A DNA stretch of 64,000 bases from Nonomuraea pusilla (GTDB taxonomy: Bacteria > Actinomycetota > Actinomycetes > Streptosporangiales > Streptosporangiaceae). The position numbers and the translations under genes were made by a program. Shown here piece by piece: positions 26,619-37,424 of this stretch. Position 1 is the stretch's first letter. Each line of letters opens with the position of its first letter. The stretch lies in NCBI RefSeq assembly GCF_900109355.1, contig NZ_FOBF01000018.1, forward strand, positions 124,001 to 188,000. The letters are read 5' to 3'. The notes beneath the pieces were generated by a model that made no database searches, was not told where the DNA came from, and worked only from the letters and a program-made list of their open reading frames with translations.

Positions 26619-27844
26619 CGTGGACCGGCGGCCGGCTGACGTTCAGGCTCGACCCCGAGGACGAGATCACCGGCAGGGCGTCCGACGAGCACCCGGTCAA
26701 GCTCGCGACCAACACCTGCTCCGTCGGCGGCGTGCCGGACGACGCCCACCCCGACCTCTTCGCCGTCGCCGCGTGGACGATCGTCGCCCCCTGGACGCGC
26801 AGGCGCGTCACCTTCGACCGGGCGATCTCCGCCGGCCTGGCGCGGGCGCTGCACGACGGCTGGGGGATCGAGGCGGGACCCGTCGGCGCCGAGCCGCGCC
26901 CGGCCGGCCGCACCCTGGCCATCTCCTACAGCGGCGGCGCCGACTCGGTGGCCGCCGCCGCGATGCACCCCGACGCGCCGTTCGTCCACTTCAAGCGCGT
27001 CCCGCACCCGCGCGTGCCGAACCGGTGGACGCACTACCGCTCCGACGTGCTCGCCAAGCTGGCCGAGCGCACCGGGCGCGAGCTGACCACCGTCACCTCC
27101 GACCTGGAGTTCACGCTGGCCGAGCCGCGGCCCGGCTACCCCGAGCACCACGCGGTGGCGGCCGGCGCCCTGCTGCTCGCCGACCGGATGGACCTCGGCG
27201 GGCTGGCGTTCGGCTACGAGCTGGGCTCGCGCTGGCTCGGGGGCGACCGCTACCTGCTGCGGTACACGCCCGACAACCCCATGTGGGCGCCGCACGGCGC
27301 GTGGGGCCGGCTGTTCGCCGCGGCGGGCGTCCACATCGTGCTGCCCGTCGGCGGCGTGAGCGAGGCCGTCACCATGCGGGTGGCGCTGAACTCCGACCTG
27401 AAGGACCACGTGCGCTGGTGCCTGCGCGGCACCGACGGCCCCTGCCGCACCTGCGAGAAGTGCCTGTACAAGGAGCTGATCCAGGCCGCCGTCGAGCGCC
27501 GCCCCCTCGACACGCCGATCACCCCCGACCGGCCCGTCGCCCGCAAGTGGCTCAGACCGCCGCCCTACGGCGGCCAGGAGATGGTCGAGTACGCCCTCGC
27601 CAGGATCCCCGGCATCGAGCGGACGCTGTTCGCCAAGGCCCTCGACCACTTCGAGGCCACCGAGGAGTCCACGAGCTGGCTCGACCACTGCTACCCGCCC
27701 GCGCTCGACGAGATCCCGCAGCCGTGGCGCGAGGAGGCCGCCGCCTTCGTCGGCGAGCACGTCGGGCTCATGACCGGTGACGAGGCGCGGCGGGTCGAGA
27801 CCTGGGGCGCGGAGCCCGACGAGGAGGCGAGGAGCACGCGGTGA
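26609..27844 (+). CDS. PP-loop ATPase-superfamily protein with QueC-like cysteine cluster
   Basis: 411 aa. The PP-loop SGGADS (108-113, LAISYSGGADSVAAAA) is the ATP-pyrophosphatase signature of enzymes that adenylate a carbonyl before amide or thio transfer. A Cys271-X7-Cys279-X2-Cys282-X2-Cys285 cluster (DGPCRTCEKC) resembles the zinc site of QueC (preQ0 synthase). The N-terminal about 95 aa and the C-terminal region (about 300-411) are not QueC-like, and no queuosine genes are near, so its substrate is probably different. GTG start at 26609 within the coiled-coil gene. Its stop overlaps the M55 peptidase start (GTGA). Confidence 0.75.
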   Translation: MRVTWTGGRLTFRLDPEDEITGRASDEHPVKLATNTCSVGGVPDDAHPDLFAVAAWTIVAPWTRRRVTFDRAISAGLARALHDGWGIEAGPVGAEPRPAGRTLAISYSGGADSVAAAAMHPDAPFVHFKRVPHPRVPNRWTHYRSDVLAKLAERTGRELTTVTSDLEFTLAEPRPGYPEHHAVAAGALLLADRMDLGGLAFGYELGSRWLGGDRYLLRYTPDNPMWAPHGAWGRLFAAAGVHIVLPVGGVSEAVTMRVALNSDLKDHVRWCLRGTDGPCRTCEKCLYKELIQAAVERRPLDTPITPDRPVARKWLRPPPYGGQEMVEYALARIPGIERTLFAKALDHFEATEESTSWLDHCYPPALDEIPQPWREEAAAFVGEHVGLMTGDEARRVETWGAEPDEEARSTR

Positions 27845-28683
27845 AGGTTTACCTGTCGGTGGACATGGAGGGCGTGACGGGGCTGACCGACCCCGAGGAG
27901 ATGCACGCGGGGAAGCGCGGCTACGAGCGCGGCTGCGAGCTGATGACGGCTGACGCCAACGCCGCCGTCGCCGGGGCGTTCGAGGCCGGGGCGCGCACCG
28001 TCCTGGTCAACGACGCCCATGGCTCCACCAAGAACCTGCGGATCGACCAGCTCGATCCCCGCGCGACGCTCATCCGCGGCCCTGGCAAGGCGCAGCGGAT
28101 GGCGCAGGGCCTCGACGGGTCGTTCCAGGCCGCCTGCTTCGTCGGCTACCACGCCCGCGCCGGCGTGCCGCACGGCGTGCTCAACCACACCTGGATGGGC
28201 AAGGAGATCCAGAACGTCTACCTCAACGGCGAGCTGTGCGGCGAGACCCGCCTGGTGGCCGCCTGCGCCGGCTTCCACGGCGTGCCCGTCGTTCTGGTGA
28301 CGGGCGACGAGGCCGTGGGCGAGGAGGCGCGCGAGCTGCTCGGCGACGTCGAGACGGTCGCGGTGAAGAAGGGCATCGACAAGTTCTCCGCCGAGCTGCT
28401 GCCGCCGAGCGTCGCCCAGCTCCGCATTCGTGAGGCGGCGGCGCGGGCGCTCGGGCGGTTGAGCGACTTCACGCCGTACCGGGTGGAGGCGCCGTACACG
28501 CTGGGCGTCGAGTGGAACTCCACGGCGATCGCGGCGGCCGTGGCGCTCGTTCCCGGCGTGAAGACCGTGGGGGCGCGGCACATCGAGTTCACCACCGACG
28601 ACTTCGGCCAGGTCATGGCGCTGTTCGGGATCTTCGCCACCATCGGCGGCCAGATCGCGTGCGGCAGCGGGCCGTACGGCTGA
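27841..28683 (+). CDS. M55-family D-aminopeptidase (DppA-like)
   Basis: 280-aa zinc aminopeptidase. Family members release N-terminal D-residues, such as D-Ala from D-Ala-D-Ala, as a self-compartmentalised decamer. Metal ligands expected from Bacillus DppA are present: Asp8 and Glu10 (SVDMEG), the NDAHGS histidine, the GYHARAG histidine and a downstream Glu in NGELCGE. The GTG start overlaps the PP-loop stop by 4 nt, so the two proteins are made together. An amine oxidase gene follows after 24 bp. It may act in cell-wall peptide recycling or D-peptide turnover. Confidence 0.9.
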   Translation: MKVYLSVDMEGVTGLTDPEEMHAGKRGYERGCELMTADANAAVAGAFEAGARTVLVNDAHGSTKNLRIDQLDPRATLIRGPGKAQRMAQGLDGSFQAACFVGYHARAGVPHGVLNHTWMGKEIQNVYLNGELCGETRLVAACAGFHGVPVVLVTGDEAVGEEARELLGDVETVAVKKGIDKFSAELLPPSVAQLRIREAAARALGRLSDFTPYRVEAPYTLGVEWNSTAIAAAVALVPGVKTVGARHIEFTTDDFGQVMALFGIFATIGGQIACGSGPYG

Positions 28684-28707
28684 GACCCGGGACGTAGGAG
28701 CGGTGCG

Positions 28708-30261
28708 ATGAAGGACGGCGCGACCCTGACCCGGCGCGGCCTGCTGGTCGGCATCGGGGCCGTCGGCGGCGCGGGCGCCATGTACGCCGCCATGGGAGCG
28801 CTGGGCCTGGCCCCGTCCGGCCAGGACAAGGAGTACACGCCGCCGAGGCCGGGCGACTTCTCGCTGCGCGGGAAGGCGGCGGCCTCCGTGGTGATCCTCG
28901 GGGGCGGCGTGGCGGGGCTGACGGCGGCGTACGAGCTGGGCAAGGCCGGCTACGACTGCACCGTGTTGGAGGCCAGGCCGCGGGCCGGGGGCAGGAGCCT
29001 CACGCTGCGCCGCGGCGACAGGCTCACCGAGGAGAACGGCCCGGCCCAGGAGGTGACGTTCGGCGAGGGCGTCTACTTCAACGCGGGCCCGGGCCGCATC
29101 GCGCAGTGGATGCTGGCCATCGACTACTGCCGTGAGCTGGGCGTCCCCATCGAGACGTTCATCAACAACAACGCCCAGGCGTACGTGCACACGAACGGCC
29201 GAACGGTCCGGGCCCGCACTGCCCGAGCCGACATGTACGGATATATCGCGGAATTACTCGCGAAGGCCACGAACCTCGGCGCCCTGGACAGGACCATCAC
29301 CAAGGACGACCAGGAGCGGCTGCTCGAGTTCCTCCGCCGCTTCGGCGACCTCGGCCCCAAGCACGAGTACGACGGCTCCACCCGGCGCGGCTTCGTCAGG
29401 AACCCCGGCATGGACGGCGGCGTCCCCATCCCGCCCCCCGGCAGCCTGCACGACGTCCTGGCCGCCGCCACCGGCCGCTCCATCACCAACGACTTCGGCT
29501 ACGACCAGGCCACCCCCATGTTCCAGCCCGTCGGCGGCATGGACGCCATCGTCCGCAAGCTGGAGGCGGCCGTCGGCCCCGACCGGATCAGGACCGGCGT
29601 CCGGGTGACGAAGATCACGAACCTCGACGACGGCGTCGAGGTCGCCTGGGCCGGCGGCGCCGTCAAGGCCGACTACTGCGTCGCCACCCTCCCGCCCCAC
29701 CTGCTCGCCGCCATCCCGCACAACCTCGGCGCCCAGGTCACCTCCGCGCTGAGGACCCCGGTGCCCGTCGCCGCCGGCAAGATCGGCCTGGAGTACGGCA
29801 GGCGCTGGTGGGAGCTGGAGGACCGCATCTTCGGCGGCGTCACGGAGACCGACCTCGACATCACCCACATCTGGTACCCGTCGCACGACTACTTCTCCGA
29901 CAGGGGCGTCCTCGTCGGCTACTACAACACCGAGCGCGAGGCCGAGCTGTACGCCGCGCTCACCCCCCAGGACCGCCGGCGCAAGGCCGTCACCCAGGGC
30001 AGGAAGATCCACGGCGACAAGTACGGCAAGGACCTCCTGTCCAGCGTCTCGATCGCCTGGGAACGCCAGGAGCACATCAAGGGCGGCTGGGTGCGCTGGC
30101 CCGCCTTTGATTCGTCCTTCACTCTTCTGCAACGCCCCGCGGGAAGGGTCTACTTCGCGGGCGACTGGCTCACCCACCTGATCGCGTGGCAGGCGGGATC
30201 CATGGAGTCGGCCCGCAGCGCCGTCACCCAGCTGCACCGCAGGGCGCTGCAGTCACAGTGA
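28708..30261 (+). CDS. Exported flavin amine / L-amino-acid oxidase-like protein
   Basis: 517-aa FAD oxidoreductase. The N-terminus LTRRGLLVG plus a hydrophobic Ala/Gly stretch (13-35) looks like a Tat signal, so it is probably exported folded. The FAD dinucleotide motif is VVILGGGVAGLTAAYELG (61-78), with EARPRAGGRS after it. The C-terminal FAD contact is YFAGDWLTHLIAWQAGSMES. Closest family by motifs is the monoamine/L-amino-acid/tryptophan oxidase group. The substrate is unknown. It contains an in-frame TTA leucine codon at 29254-29256, in a short AT-richer stretch unlike its neighbours. GGAG precedes the ATG. Confidence 0.88.
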   Translation: MKDGATLTRRGLLVGIGAVGGAGAMYAAMGALGLAPSGQDKEYTPPRPGDFSLRGKAAASVVILGGGVAGLTAAYELGKAGYDCTVLEARPRAGGRSLTLRRGDRLTEENGPAQEVTFGEGVYFNAGPGRIAQWMLAIDYCRELGVPIETFINNNAQAYVHTNGRTVRARTARADMYGYIAELLAKATNLGALDRTITKDDQERLLEFLRRFGDLGPKHEYDGSTRRGFVRNPGMDGGVPIPPPGSLHDVLAAATGRSITNDFGYDQATPMFQPVGGMDAIVRKLEAAVGPDRIRTGVRVTKITNLDDGVEVAWAGGAVKADYCVATLPPHLLAAIPHNLGAQVTSALRTPVPVAAGKIGLEYGRRWWELEDRIFGGVTETDLDITHIWYPSHDYFSDRGVLVGYYNTEREAELYAALTPQDRRRKAVTQGRKIHGDKYGKDLLSSVSIAWERQEHIKGGWVRWPAFDSSFTLLQRPAGRVYFAGDWLTHLIAWQAGSMESARSAVTQLHRRALQSQ

Positions 30262-30322
30262 CGCCGCGACGCTGCTCCCGCGACCGGCGTAGGGTCCTGG
30301 GAGAAGCGGAAGAGGAGATGGG

Positions 30323-30856
30323 ATGACGTTGCACTGGGTGCCGGCGGCCGAACGCCCCGACCTGCTCGCCGCCCCCGTCGCCCGCGCCGTGCGCGAGGTC
30401 GAGGGGGCGGAGGTGGCCGAGATCGACCCCGAGCTGGCCGACACGGCGGCGTTCTGCGAGCGCTACGGCGTGCGCCTCGACGAGTCGGCCAACTGCGTGG
30501 TCGTCGCCGCCCGCCGAGGCGGCGAGACGCGCCACGCCGCCTGCCTGGTGCTCGCCACCATGAGGGCGGACGTCAACGGCGTGGTGCGCAGGCGGCTGGA
30601 GGCGCGCAAGGCGAGCTTCGCGCCCATGGCGGAGGCGGTCGAGCTGACCGGCATGGAGTACGGCGGCATCACCCCCGTGGGCCTGCCCGAGCACTGGCTG
30701 GTCCTGGTCGACGCGCACGTCGCGGAGCACCCGCGGGTCGTCATCGGCAGCGGCGTGCGGGGGTCGAAGCTCCGCGTCCCCGGCGCCGCGCTGGCCGCGC
30801 TGAAGACCGCGGACGTGCTCTCCCTGGCGATCCAGGACGAACCGAAGCCGATCTGA
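30323..30856 (+). CDS. YbaK/ProX-type aminoacyl-tRNA deacylase
   Basis: 177-aa editing-domain protein that hydrolyses mischarged aminoacyl-tRNA in trans. The family motif ELTGMEYGGITPVGLP (about 110-125) and preceding RRRLEARKASFAPM are visible, as is the closing VVIGSGVRGSKLRVPG. It lies 61 bp downstream of the amine oxidase and probably ends that operon. AGAGGAGATGGG precedes the ATG. Which tRNA it edits cannot be told from sequence. Confidence 0.88.
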   Translation: MTLHWVPAAERPDLLAAPVARAVREVEGAEVAEIDPELADTAAFCERYGVRLDESANCVVVAARRGGETRHAACLVLATMRADVNGVVRRRLEARKASFAPMAEAVELTGMEYGGITPVGLPEHWLVLVDAHVAEHPRVVIGSGVRGSKLRVPGAALAALKTADVLSLAIQDEPKPI

Positions 30857-30977
30857 AGCCGATTCGAGACCGTCGGTTGGGAAACCGATGGGCCCGATCG
30901 GAACGTTGTACGAGTGGGAATGTGGCCTCATGGTTCATCTCGTGGGCGGGGATTAAGCCGGTATGGTGCTTCATGCC

Positions 30978-33131
30978 ATGAACGATGACCGACTAGGCCC
31001 TTACCGGCTGCTCAGGCGGCTCGGTGAAGGCGGCATGGGCGTTGTCCACCTCGCTGTCGACCCCCAGGGGCGTCAGGTGGCGGTCAAGGTCCTGCGGGGA
31101 GAGGTCGCCGGCGACGAGGTCGCCAGGCGGCGGCTCTCGCGCGAGGTGGAGACCATGCGCCGCGTGCGCAGCTCGTACATCGCCGAGGTGGTCGACGCCG
31201 ACGTCACCGGTCATCGCCCGTACATCGTCACCCGTTACGTGCCCGGCCGTCCGCTCGACGAGATCGTCAAGGACGACGGCCCGCTCGACCTGCCCGCGCT
31301 GGTCAGGGTGGCGCACGGCGTGGCGTCCGCGCTGGCCGCCGTGCACTCCGTCGGCGTGATCCACCGCGACCTCAAGCCGGGCAACGTCCTCATCCTCGAC
31401 GGCGATCCCGTCCTGATCGACTTCGGCATCGCCCAGGCCGTCGACGCCACGCGGCTGACCCAGACCGGCATGTTCATCGGCACGCCCGGCTACCTCGCGC
31501 CCGAGATCATCGAGGGCCAGGAGGCGGGGCCCGAGGTCGACGTCCACGCCTGGGCCGGCACGCTGCTCTACGCCGCCACCGGCCAGCCGCCCTTCGGCAA
31601 GGGCACGCTGGAGATGATCTTCTACAACATCACGGCGGGCAAGGCCGACGTGAGCGCGGCGCCCGCCGAGCTCCAGCCCATGCTGAAGGCGGCGTTCCAG
31701 CGCAACCCGGCCAAGCGTCCCAAGGCGGCCGACCTCGCCGAGCAGACGGCCAGGATGCTGCCGCGCCCCGCGCGCGGCGCGGTGCCCGACGAGATCTCCA
31801 CGGTGCCGCGCTCCGAGCCGCACGGCCTGCTCGCGCCGCCCCCGTACGCCTCCGACAAGCCGTCGTACGACGTCTCGACGCCGCCGATGACGCCGCGCAG
31901 CCTCATCGACGCCCAGCAGGGCGCGATGCCGCCGGCGGCGTCGGCGCCGCCCGCGCCGTCGATCCCGTCGACGCCGCCGGTGCCACCGGTGCCCCCTGTG
32001 TCCACGGCGGCGCCCGCGCAGCAGCAGGTGCCGCCGGCCCAGCCCGCCGTGTCGCAGGAGCAGCCGCAGTACGTCTCGCTGCTGCCCGGCGAGGCCGACC
32101 CGTGGCCCACGCGGCGGGTGACGCCCGAGGAGCTGGCGCAGGTCAACTCCGTGCCGCCGAACCGGCCGTGGCCGCAGGCGGGCCCCGGGAGCAGCGCCCC
32201 TCACAGCGCCCCCCACAGTGCGCTGCCCGGCGCCCCCAGCGTCCCCCAGAGCGCCCCTCACGGCGCTCCGCAAGGCTTCCCCGGCGTTCCCCAGGGCACG
32301 CCGTACGGTGCTCCTCAGGGGCCTCACGGGGCCGCGCACGCCGTGCCGCAGGGTGCCGCGCCCGTGCCCGCCTCCTCCGAGACCGACATGCCGACCCGGC
32401 GGGTGCGGCCGGAGTCGCCCGACTTCCCGCGGCCGAACCCCGTGCCGCCGCCGTACATCCCGGCGCAGCCGCAGTTCCCGCCCGACCCGGTGACCAGGGG
32501 CGAGCCGTTCATCCCCGCGGCGGTCCCCGGGCAGCCGCTCAGGCAGTCCAAGGCGTACGCCGTCGCGAGCGCCATGCTGGCGGTCATCATGATCGTCGCG
32601 GCGGTCCTCGCCCCGGTGCTCACCGCCGTGGTCGTGCTGCCGCTCGCCGTGCTGCTGCGCGCGGCCGAGATGGCGCAGCCGTCGCTGATCTCCCGAAGGC
32701 CGTCCGGGGCGGCGGCGCTCGACGTCGTACGGGTGCTGGCCCTGCCGAAGGAACTGGTCAAGTCCGTGGGCATCACGCTGGCGCTGTCGCTGTACGCGCT
32801 CGTCCTCGGCACGCCCGTCACCCTGATCCTCACCGTGTTCGCCGGGATGGACCCGTCGAACGCGCTCGCCTGGGGCGCCGCGGTGGCGCTCTGGACCGTC
32901 TGCGCCGGGCCCGCGGTGGTCGCGCCAGGACGTCAGATGCGCAGAACGCTCTCATCCCTCGTACCCTCGAGAACAGCGGCGATGGTGATGGCGGGAGTCC
33001 TCGCGGTGGGGGCCGCGCTCTCGCTGATCCTCGCCTACAGCACGTTCGGGGACGATCCGAGGGGGGCCGTATGGACTCCGCTGAACGTCACGCCGGTGAC
33101 CGGCAAACTGGAGGAGTTGGGCGGGGGATGA
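30978..33131 (+). CDS. Membrane Ser/Thr protein kinase 1
   Basis: 717-aa eukaryotic-like kinase. Kinase domain about 8-265: glycine loop GEGGMGVVHL, Lys37 (VAVKVL), HRDLKPGN (Asp131), DFG (148-150) and GTPGYLAPE. A Pro/Ala/Gln-rich disordered linker (about 270-530) joins it to a C-terminal membrane module of about 180 aa with four or five predicted helices. There are no PASTA repeats. The start is set at ATG 30978 because paralogues begin just before LGPYRL. An in-frame ATG at 30963 is possible and neither has a good ribosome site. It is the first of three tandem kinase genes, 13 nt from the second. Confidence 0.93.
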   Translation: MNDDRLGPYRLLRRLGEGGMGVVHLAVDPQGRQVAVKVLRGEVAGDEVARRRLSREVETMRRVRSSYIAEVVDADVTGHRPYIVTRYVPGRPLDEIVKDDGPLDLPALVRVAHGVASALAAVHSVGVIHRDLKPGNVLILDGDPVLIDFGIAQAVDATRLTQTGMFIGTPGYLAPEIIEGQEAGPEVDVHAWAGTLLYAATGQPPFGKGTLEMIFYNITAGKADVSAAPAELQPMLKAAFQRNPAKRPKAADLAEQTARMLPRPARGAVPDEISTVPRSEPHGLLAPPPYASDKPSYDVSTPPMTPRSLIDAQQGAMPPAASAPPAPSIPSTPPVPPVPPVSTAAPAQQQVPPAQPAVSQEQPQYVSLLPGEADPWPTRRVTPEELAQVNSVPPNRPWPQAGPGSSAPHSAPHSALPGAPSVPQSAPHGAPQGFPGVPQGTPYGAPQGPHGAAHAVPQGAAPVPASSETDMPTRRVRPESPDFPRPNPVPPPYIPAQPQFPPDPVTRGEPFIPAAVPGQPLRQSKAYAVASAMLAVIMIVAAVLAPVLTAVVVLPLAVLLRAAEMAQPSLISRRPSGAAALDVVRVLALPKELVKSVGITLALSLYALVLGTPVTLILTVFAGMDPSNALAWGAAVALWTVCAGPAVVAPGRQMRRTLSSLVPSRTAAMVMAGVLAVGAALSLILAYSTFGDDPRGAVWTPLNVTPVTGKLEELGGG

Positions 33132-33144
33132 CACGGAGGTGGCG

Positions 33145-35058
<1,914 letters not shown>

Positions 35059-35093
35059 GTGTCCCGGCGGGCGGGTGAGGGGAGAGTAGGGGT

Positions 35094-36356
35094 ATGAGCG
35101 ATCACCTCGGCCCGTACGAGCTTCTCTCCCGGCTCGGGGCCGGCGGCTTCGGGGAGGTGCATCTCGCGCTCGACCCCGAGGGGCGCACGGTCGCCGTCAA
35201 GGTGCTGCACCCGCACGTCGCGGCCGACGGCGCGGCGCTCGCCAGGCTCTCTCGCGAGGTGGAGACCATGCGCAGGGTGGGCGGCCCGCACGTCGCCGAG
35301 GTGCTGGACGCCTCGCTGGAGGGCGCCAGGCCGTACCTGGTGACCCGGTACGTGCAGGGGCGGCCGCTCAGCGCCGTGCCCGTCCCCGTGGCCGACCTGC
35401 GGCTGCTGGCGAGCGGCCTGGCCGACGCCCTGGCGGCCATGCACGACGCCGGGGTGGTGCACCGCGACCTGAAGCCGGCCAACGTGATGATGAGCGAGGG
35501 CGAGCCCGTCGTCATCGACTTCGGCATCGCGAGCGCGTTCGACTCCCTGTCGGTCACGGCCTCGGGCGCCGTCGTGGGCACGCCCGGCTACCTGGCCCCC
35601 GAGGTGCTGGAGGGCGGGGAGGCGGGCCCCGAGGCCGACGTGTTCTCCTTCGGCGCGACGCTCGCGTACGCGGCCACCGGGCGGCACCCGTTCGGTCAGG
35701 GGCCGCCGTCGGCGGTGGCGTACCGGGTGGTGCACCACCCGCCCGACCTCGACGGCGCGCCCGCGTGGGTGGCGTCGCTGTTAGCCGAGTGCCTCGACCC
35801 CGACCCGGCGAAGCGGCCGTCGGCCGGCGAGATCCTGGCGCGGCTCGGCACGGCTCCCGAGCGGCGGCCCCGGCGGGCCGCCTTCCGCATGGGGAGCGAC
35901 CGCCCCCGGGCCGGGCGGGCCGGGAGGGCCGGGAGGGCCGCACGTGAGGACGTGGACGTGCACGACTCGGTCACGAGGGAGTGGCGTCCGGGCACGGGGC
36001 CGCGCGGGGGCCAGGTGGAGGAGTCCAGGGCCAGGCACAGGGAGAGGGTGCGCAGGCGGTGGCTCGTCGGGTCGGCGATGTTCATGGCGCTGCTCGCCGC
36101 GGCGGCCCGCGGGCCGCTGCCGGAGGTGGCGCTGTTCCTGCTGGCGGCGTTCACGCTGGGCGGGGTCGCCGACGCGGGGGTGGCGCTGCTCTCGCGCGCG
36201 CCGCTGCGCAGGGGCAGGATCATCGCCGACCTGGTGGCCGTGGCGGGCGCGGTGGGGCTGTGCTTCGGGCTGAGCGCGGTGTTCAGCACGTTCACGCTGG
36301 CGCTGTTCGCGGGTACGGCCCTGGTGGTGGGCGTCGTGTTCCTGCTGTCGGCGTGA
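35094..36356 (+). CDS. Membrane Ser/Thr protein kinase 3
   Basis: 420-aa kinase, the shortest of the trio. Kinase domain about 5-255: GAGGFGEVHLALD, Lys36 (VAVKVLHPHVA), VVHRDLKPAN (Asp125), IDFG (Asp142) and GTPGYLAPE. A short basic linker (RAGRAGRAGRA) leads to three or four C-terminal helices unlike those of kinases 1 and 2. GGGGAGAG precedes the ATG. An in-frame TTA leucine codon at 35781-35783 is rare in such genomes and would make translation depend on the bldA-type tRNA, if that tRNA is developmentally controlled here. It is 35 bp after kinase 2, likely the same operon. Confidence 0.93.
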   Translation: MSDHLGPYELLSRLGAGGFGEVHLALDPEGRTVAVKVLHPHVAADGAALARLSREVETMRRVGGPHVAEVLDASLEGARPYLVTRYVQGRPLSAVPVPVADLRLLASGLADALAAMHDAGVVHRDLKPANVMMSEGEPVVIDFGIASAFDSLSVTASGAVVGTPGYLAPEVLEGGEAGPEADVFSFGATLAYAATGRHPFGQGPPSAVAYRVVHHPPDLDGAPAWVASLLAECLDPDPAKRPSAGEILARLGTAPERRPRRAAFRMGSDRPRAGRAGRAGRAAREDVDVHDSVTREWRPGTGPRGGQVEESRARHRERVRRRWLVGSAMFMALLAAAARGPLPEVALFLLAAFTLGGVADAGVALLSRAPLRRGRIIADLVAVAGAVGLCFGLSAVFSTFTLALFAGTALVVGVVFLLSA

Positions 36357-36455
36357 GGCCGTCAGGTCCGGCGCGGTGACGAGGCGCACACCAACTCCGG
36401 AACAAAGTTCGGTATGGTGGAGGTGGCTTTCGCGCAGCCCCTGCCACCTGGCGGT

Positions 36456-36483
36456 TTGCGGGTAAGCTACTGATGGGTAACAT
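36456..36483 (+). promoter_or_regulatory. Possible etfBA promoter
   Basis: TTGCGG (36456-36461) and TAACAT (36478-36483) are separated by 16 bp in the 267-bp gap before etfB. A 7-bp dyad, AGGTGGC/GCCACCT (36421-36449), just upstream may end kinase-operon transcription. This would give a leader of about 130 nt. By eye only. Confidence 0.35.
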
Positions 36484-36623
36484 GGCCGCGGGAGCCAGGG
36501 GCGACTCTGACCCACCCGCTGTCACGAGCCCGTCGCGGCACCTGGCAGTCTGGACAGCATGCATCCGGCGCCCACCGCAACGAGGCGGTGGCGCACGCGA
36601 ACACGGGAGGTCGGCCACCGGCC

Positions 36624-37403
36624 ATGAACATCGTCGTCTGCGTGAAGCAGGTCCCCGACACGGCGACCGAGCGCAAGCTGCGGTCCGATGACAAGACGCT
36701 CGACCGCGACGCCGCCGACGGCGTGGTCAACGAGCTTGACGAGTACGCGGTCGAGGAGGCACTGACGCTCCAGAAGGCCCACGGCGGTGAGGTGACCGTC
36801 CTCACCATGGGTCCGGGCAAGGCCACCGACACCATCCGCAAGGCCCTCGCGATGGGCGCCGACAAGGCCGTCCACCTCAGCGACGACGCGCTGCACGGCT
36901 CCGACGCGCTGTCCACCTCGTACGCGATGGCGCAGGTGCTCAAGAAGATCGGCTTCGACCTGGTCATCCTGGGCTCCGAGTCCACCGACGCGCGCACCGG
37001 CGTGCTGGCCGCGATGCTGGCCGAGCGCCTGGGCGTGCCGCAGCTCACCCTGGCCAACAAGGTCGAGGTCGAGGGCGGCTCGATCACCATCCAGCGCCTG
37101 ACCGACTACGGCTTCGACCGCGTCTCCGCGTCGCTCCCGGCCGTCGTCTCGGTGGTCGAGAAGATCAACGAGCCGCGTTACCCGTCCTTCAAGGGCATCA
37201 TGAGCGCCAAGAAGAAGCCGGTCGAGACGCTCGGCATCGCCGACGCCGAGATCGACGCCGCGCAGGTCGGCCTGGGCGCCGCCTGGTCGGAGGTCGTCGA
37301 CTTCGCCGCGGCCCCGCCGCGCTCGGCCGGCACCGTCGTCAAGGACGAGGGCGACGGCGGCGTCAAGGCCGCCGACTTCCTCGCGTCCAAGAAGTTCATC
37401 TGA
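36624..37403 (+). CDS. etfB: Electron transfer flavoprotein subunit beta
   Basis: 259-aa subunit that, with EtfA, carries electrons from acyl-CoA and other dehydrogenases to the quinone pool through ETF dehydrogenase. The start MNIVVCVKQVPDTATERKL is typical. The AMP-binding segment includes VLTMGPGKATDTIRKALAMG and the recognition loop VPQLTLANKVEVEG. An ETF-beta signature lies in RYPSFKGIMSAKKKP. ATG 36624 is chosen over an upstream in-frame GTG because the family begins there. etfA follows after 21 bp. Confidence 0.97.
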   Translation: MNIVVCVKQVPDTATERKLRSDDKTLDRDAADGVVNELDEYAVEEALTLQKAHGGEVTVLTMGPGKATDTIRKALAMGADKAVHLSDDALHGSDALSTSYAMAQVLKKIGFDLVILGSESTDARTGVLAAMLAERLGVPQLTLANKVEVEGGSITIQRLTDYGFDRVSASLPAVVSVVEKINEPRYPSFKGIMSAKKKPVETLGIADAEIDAAQVGLGAAWSEVVDFAAAPPRSAGTVVKDEGDGGVKAADFLASKKFI

Positions 37404-37424
37404 GAGAACGGGGGTTTTGCTGAT

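Noticed and set aside
26609..27844. PP-loop protein called as queC
   Set aside because: Only the PP-loop and Cys cluster agree. Length, flanking regions and gene context do not.
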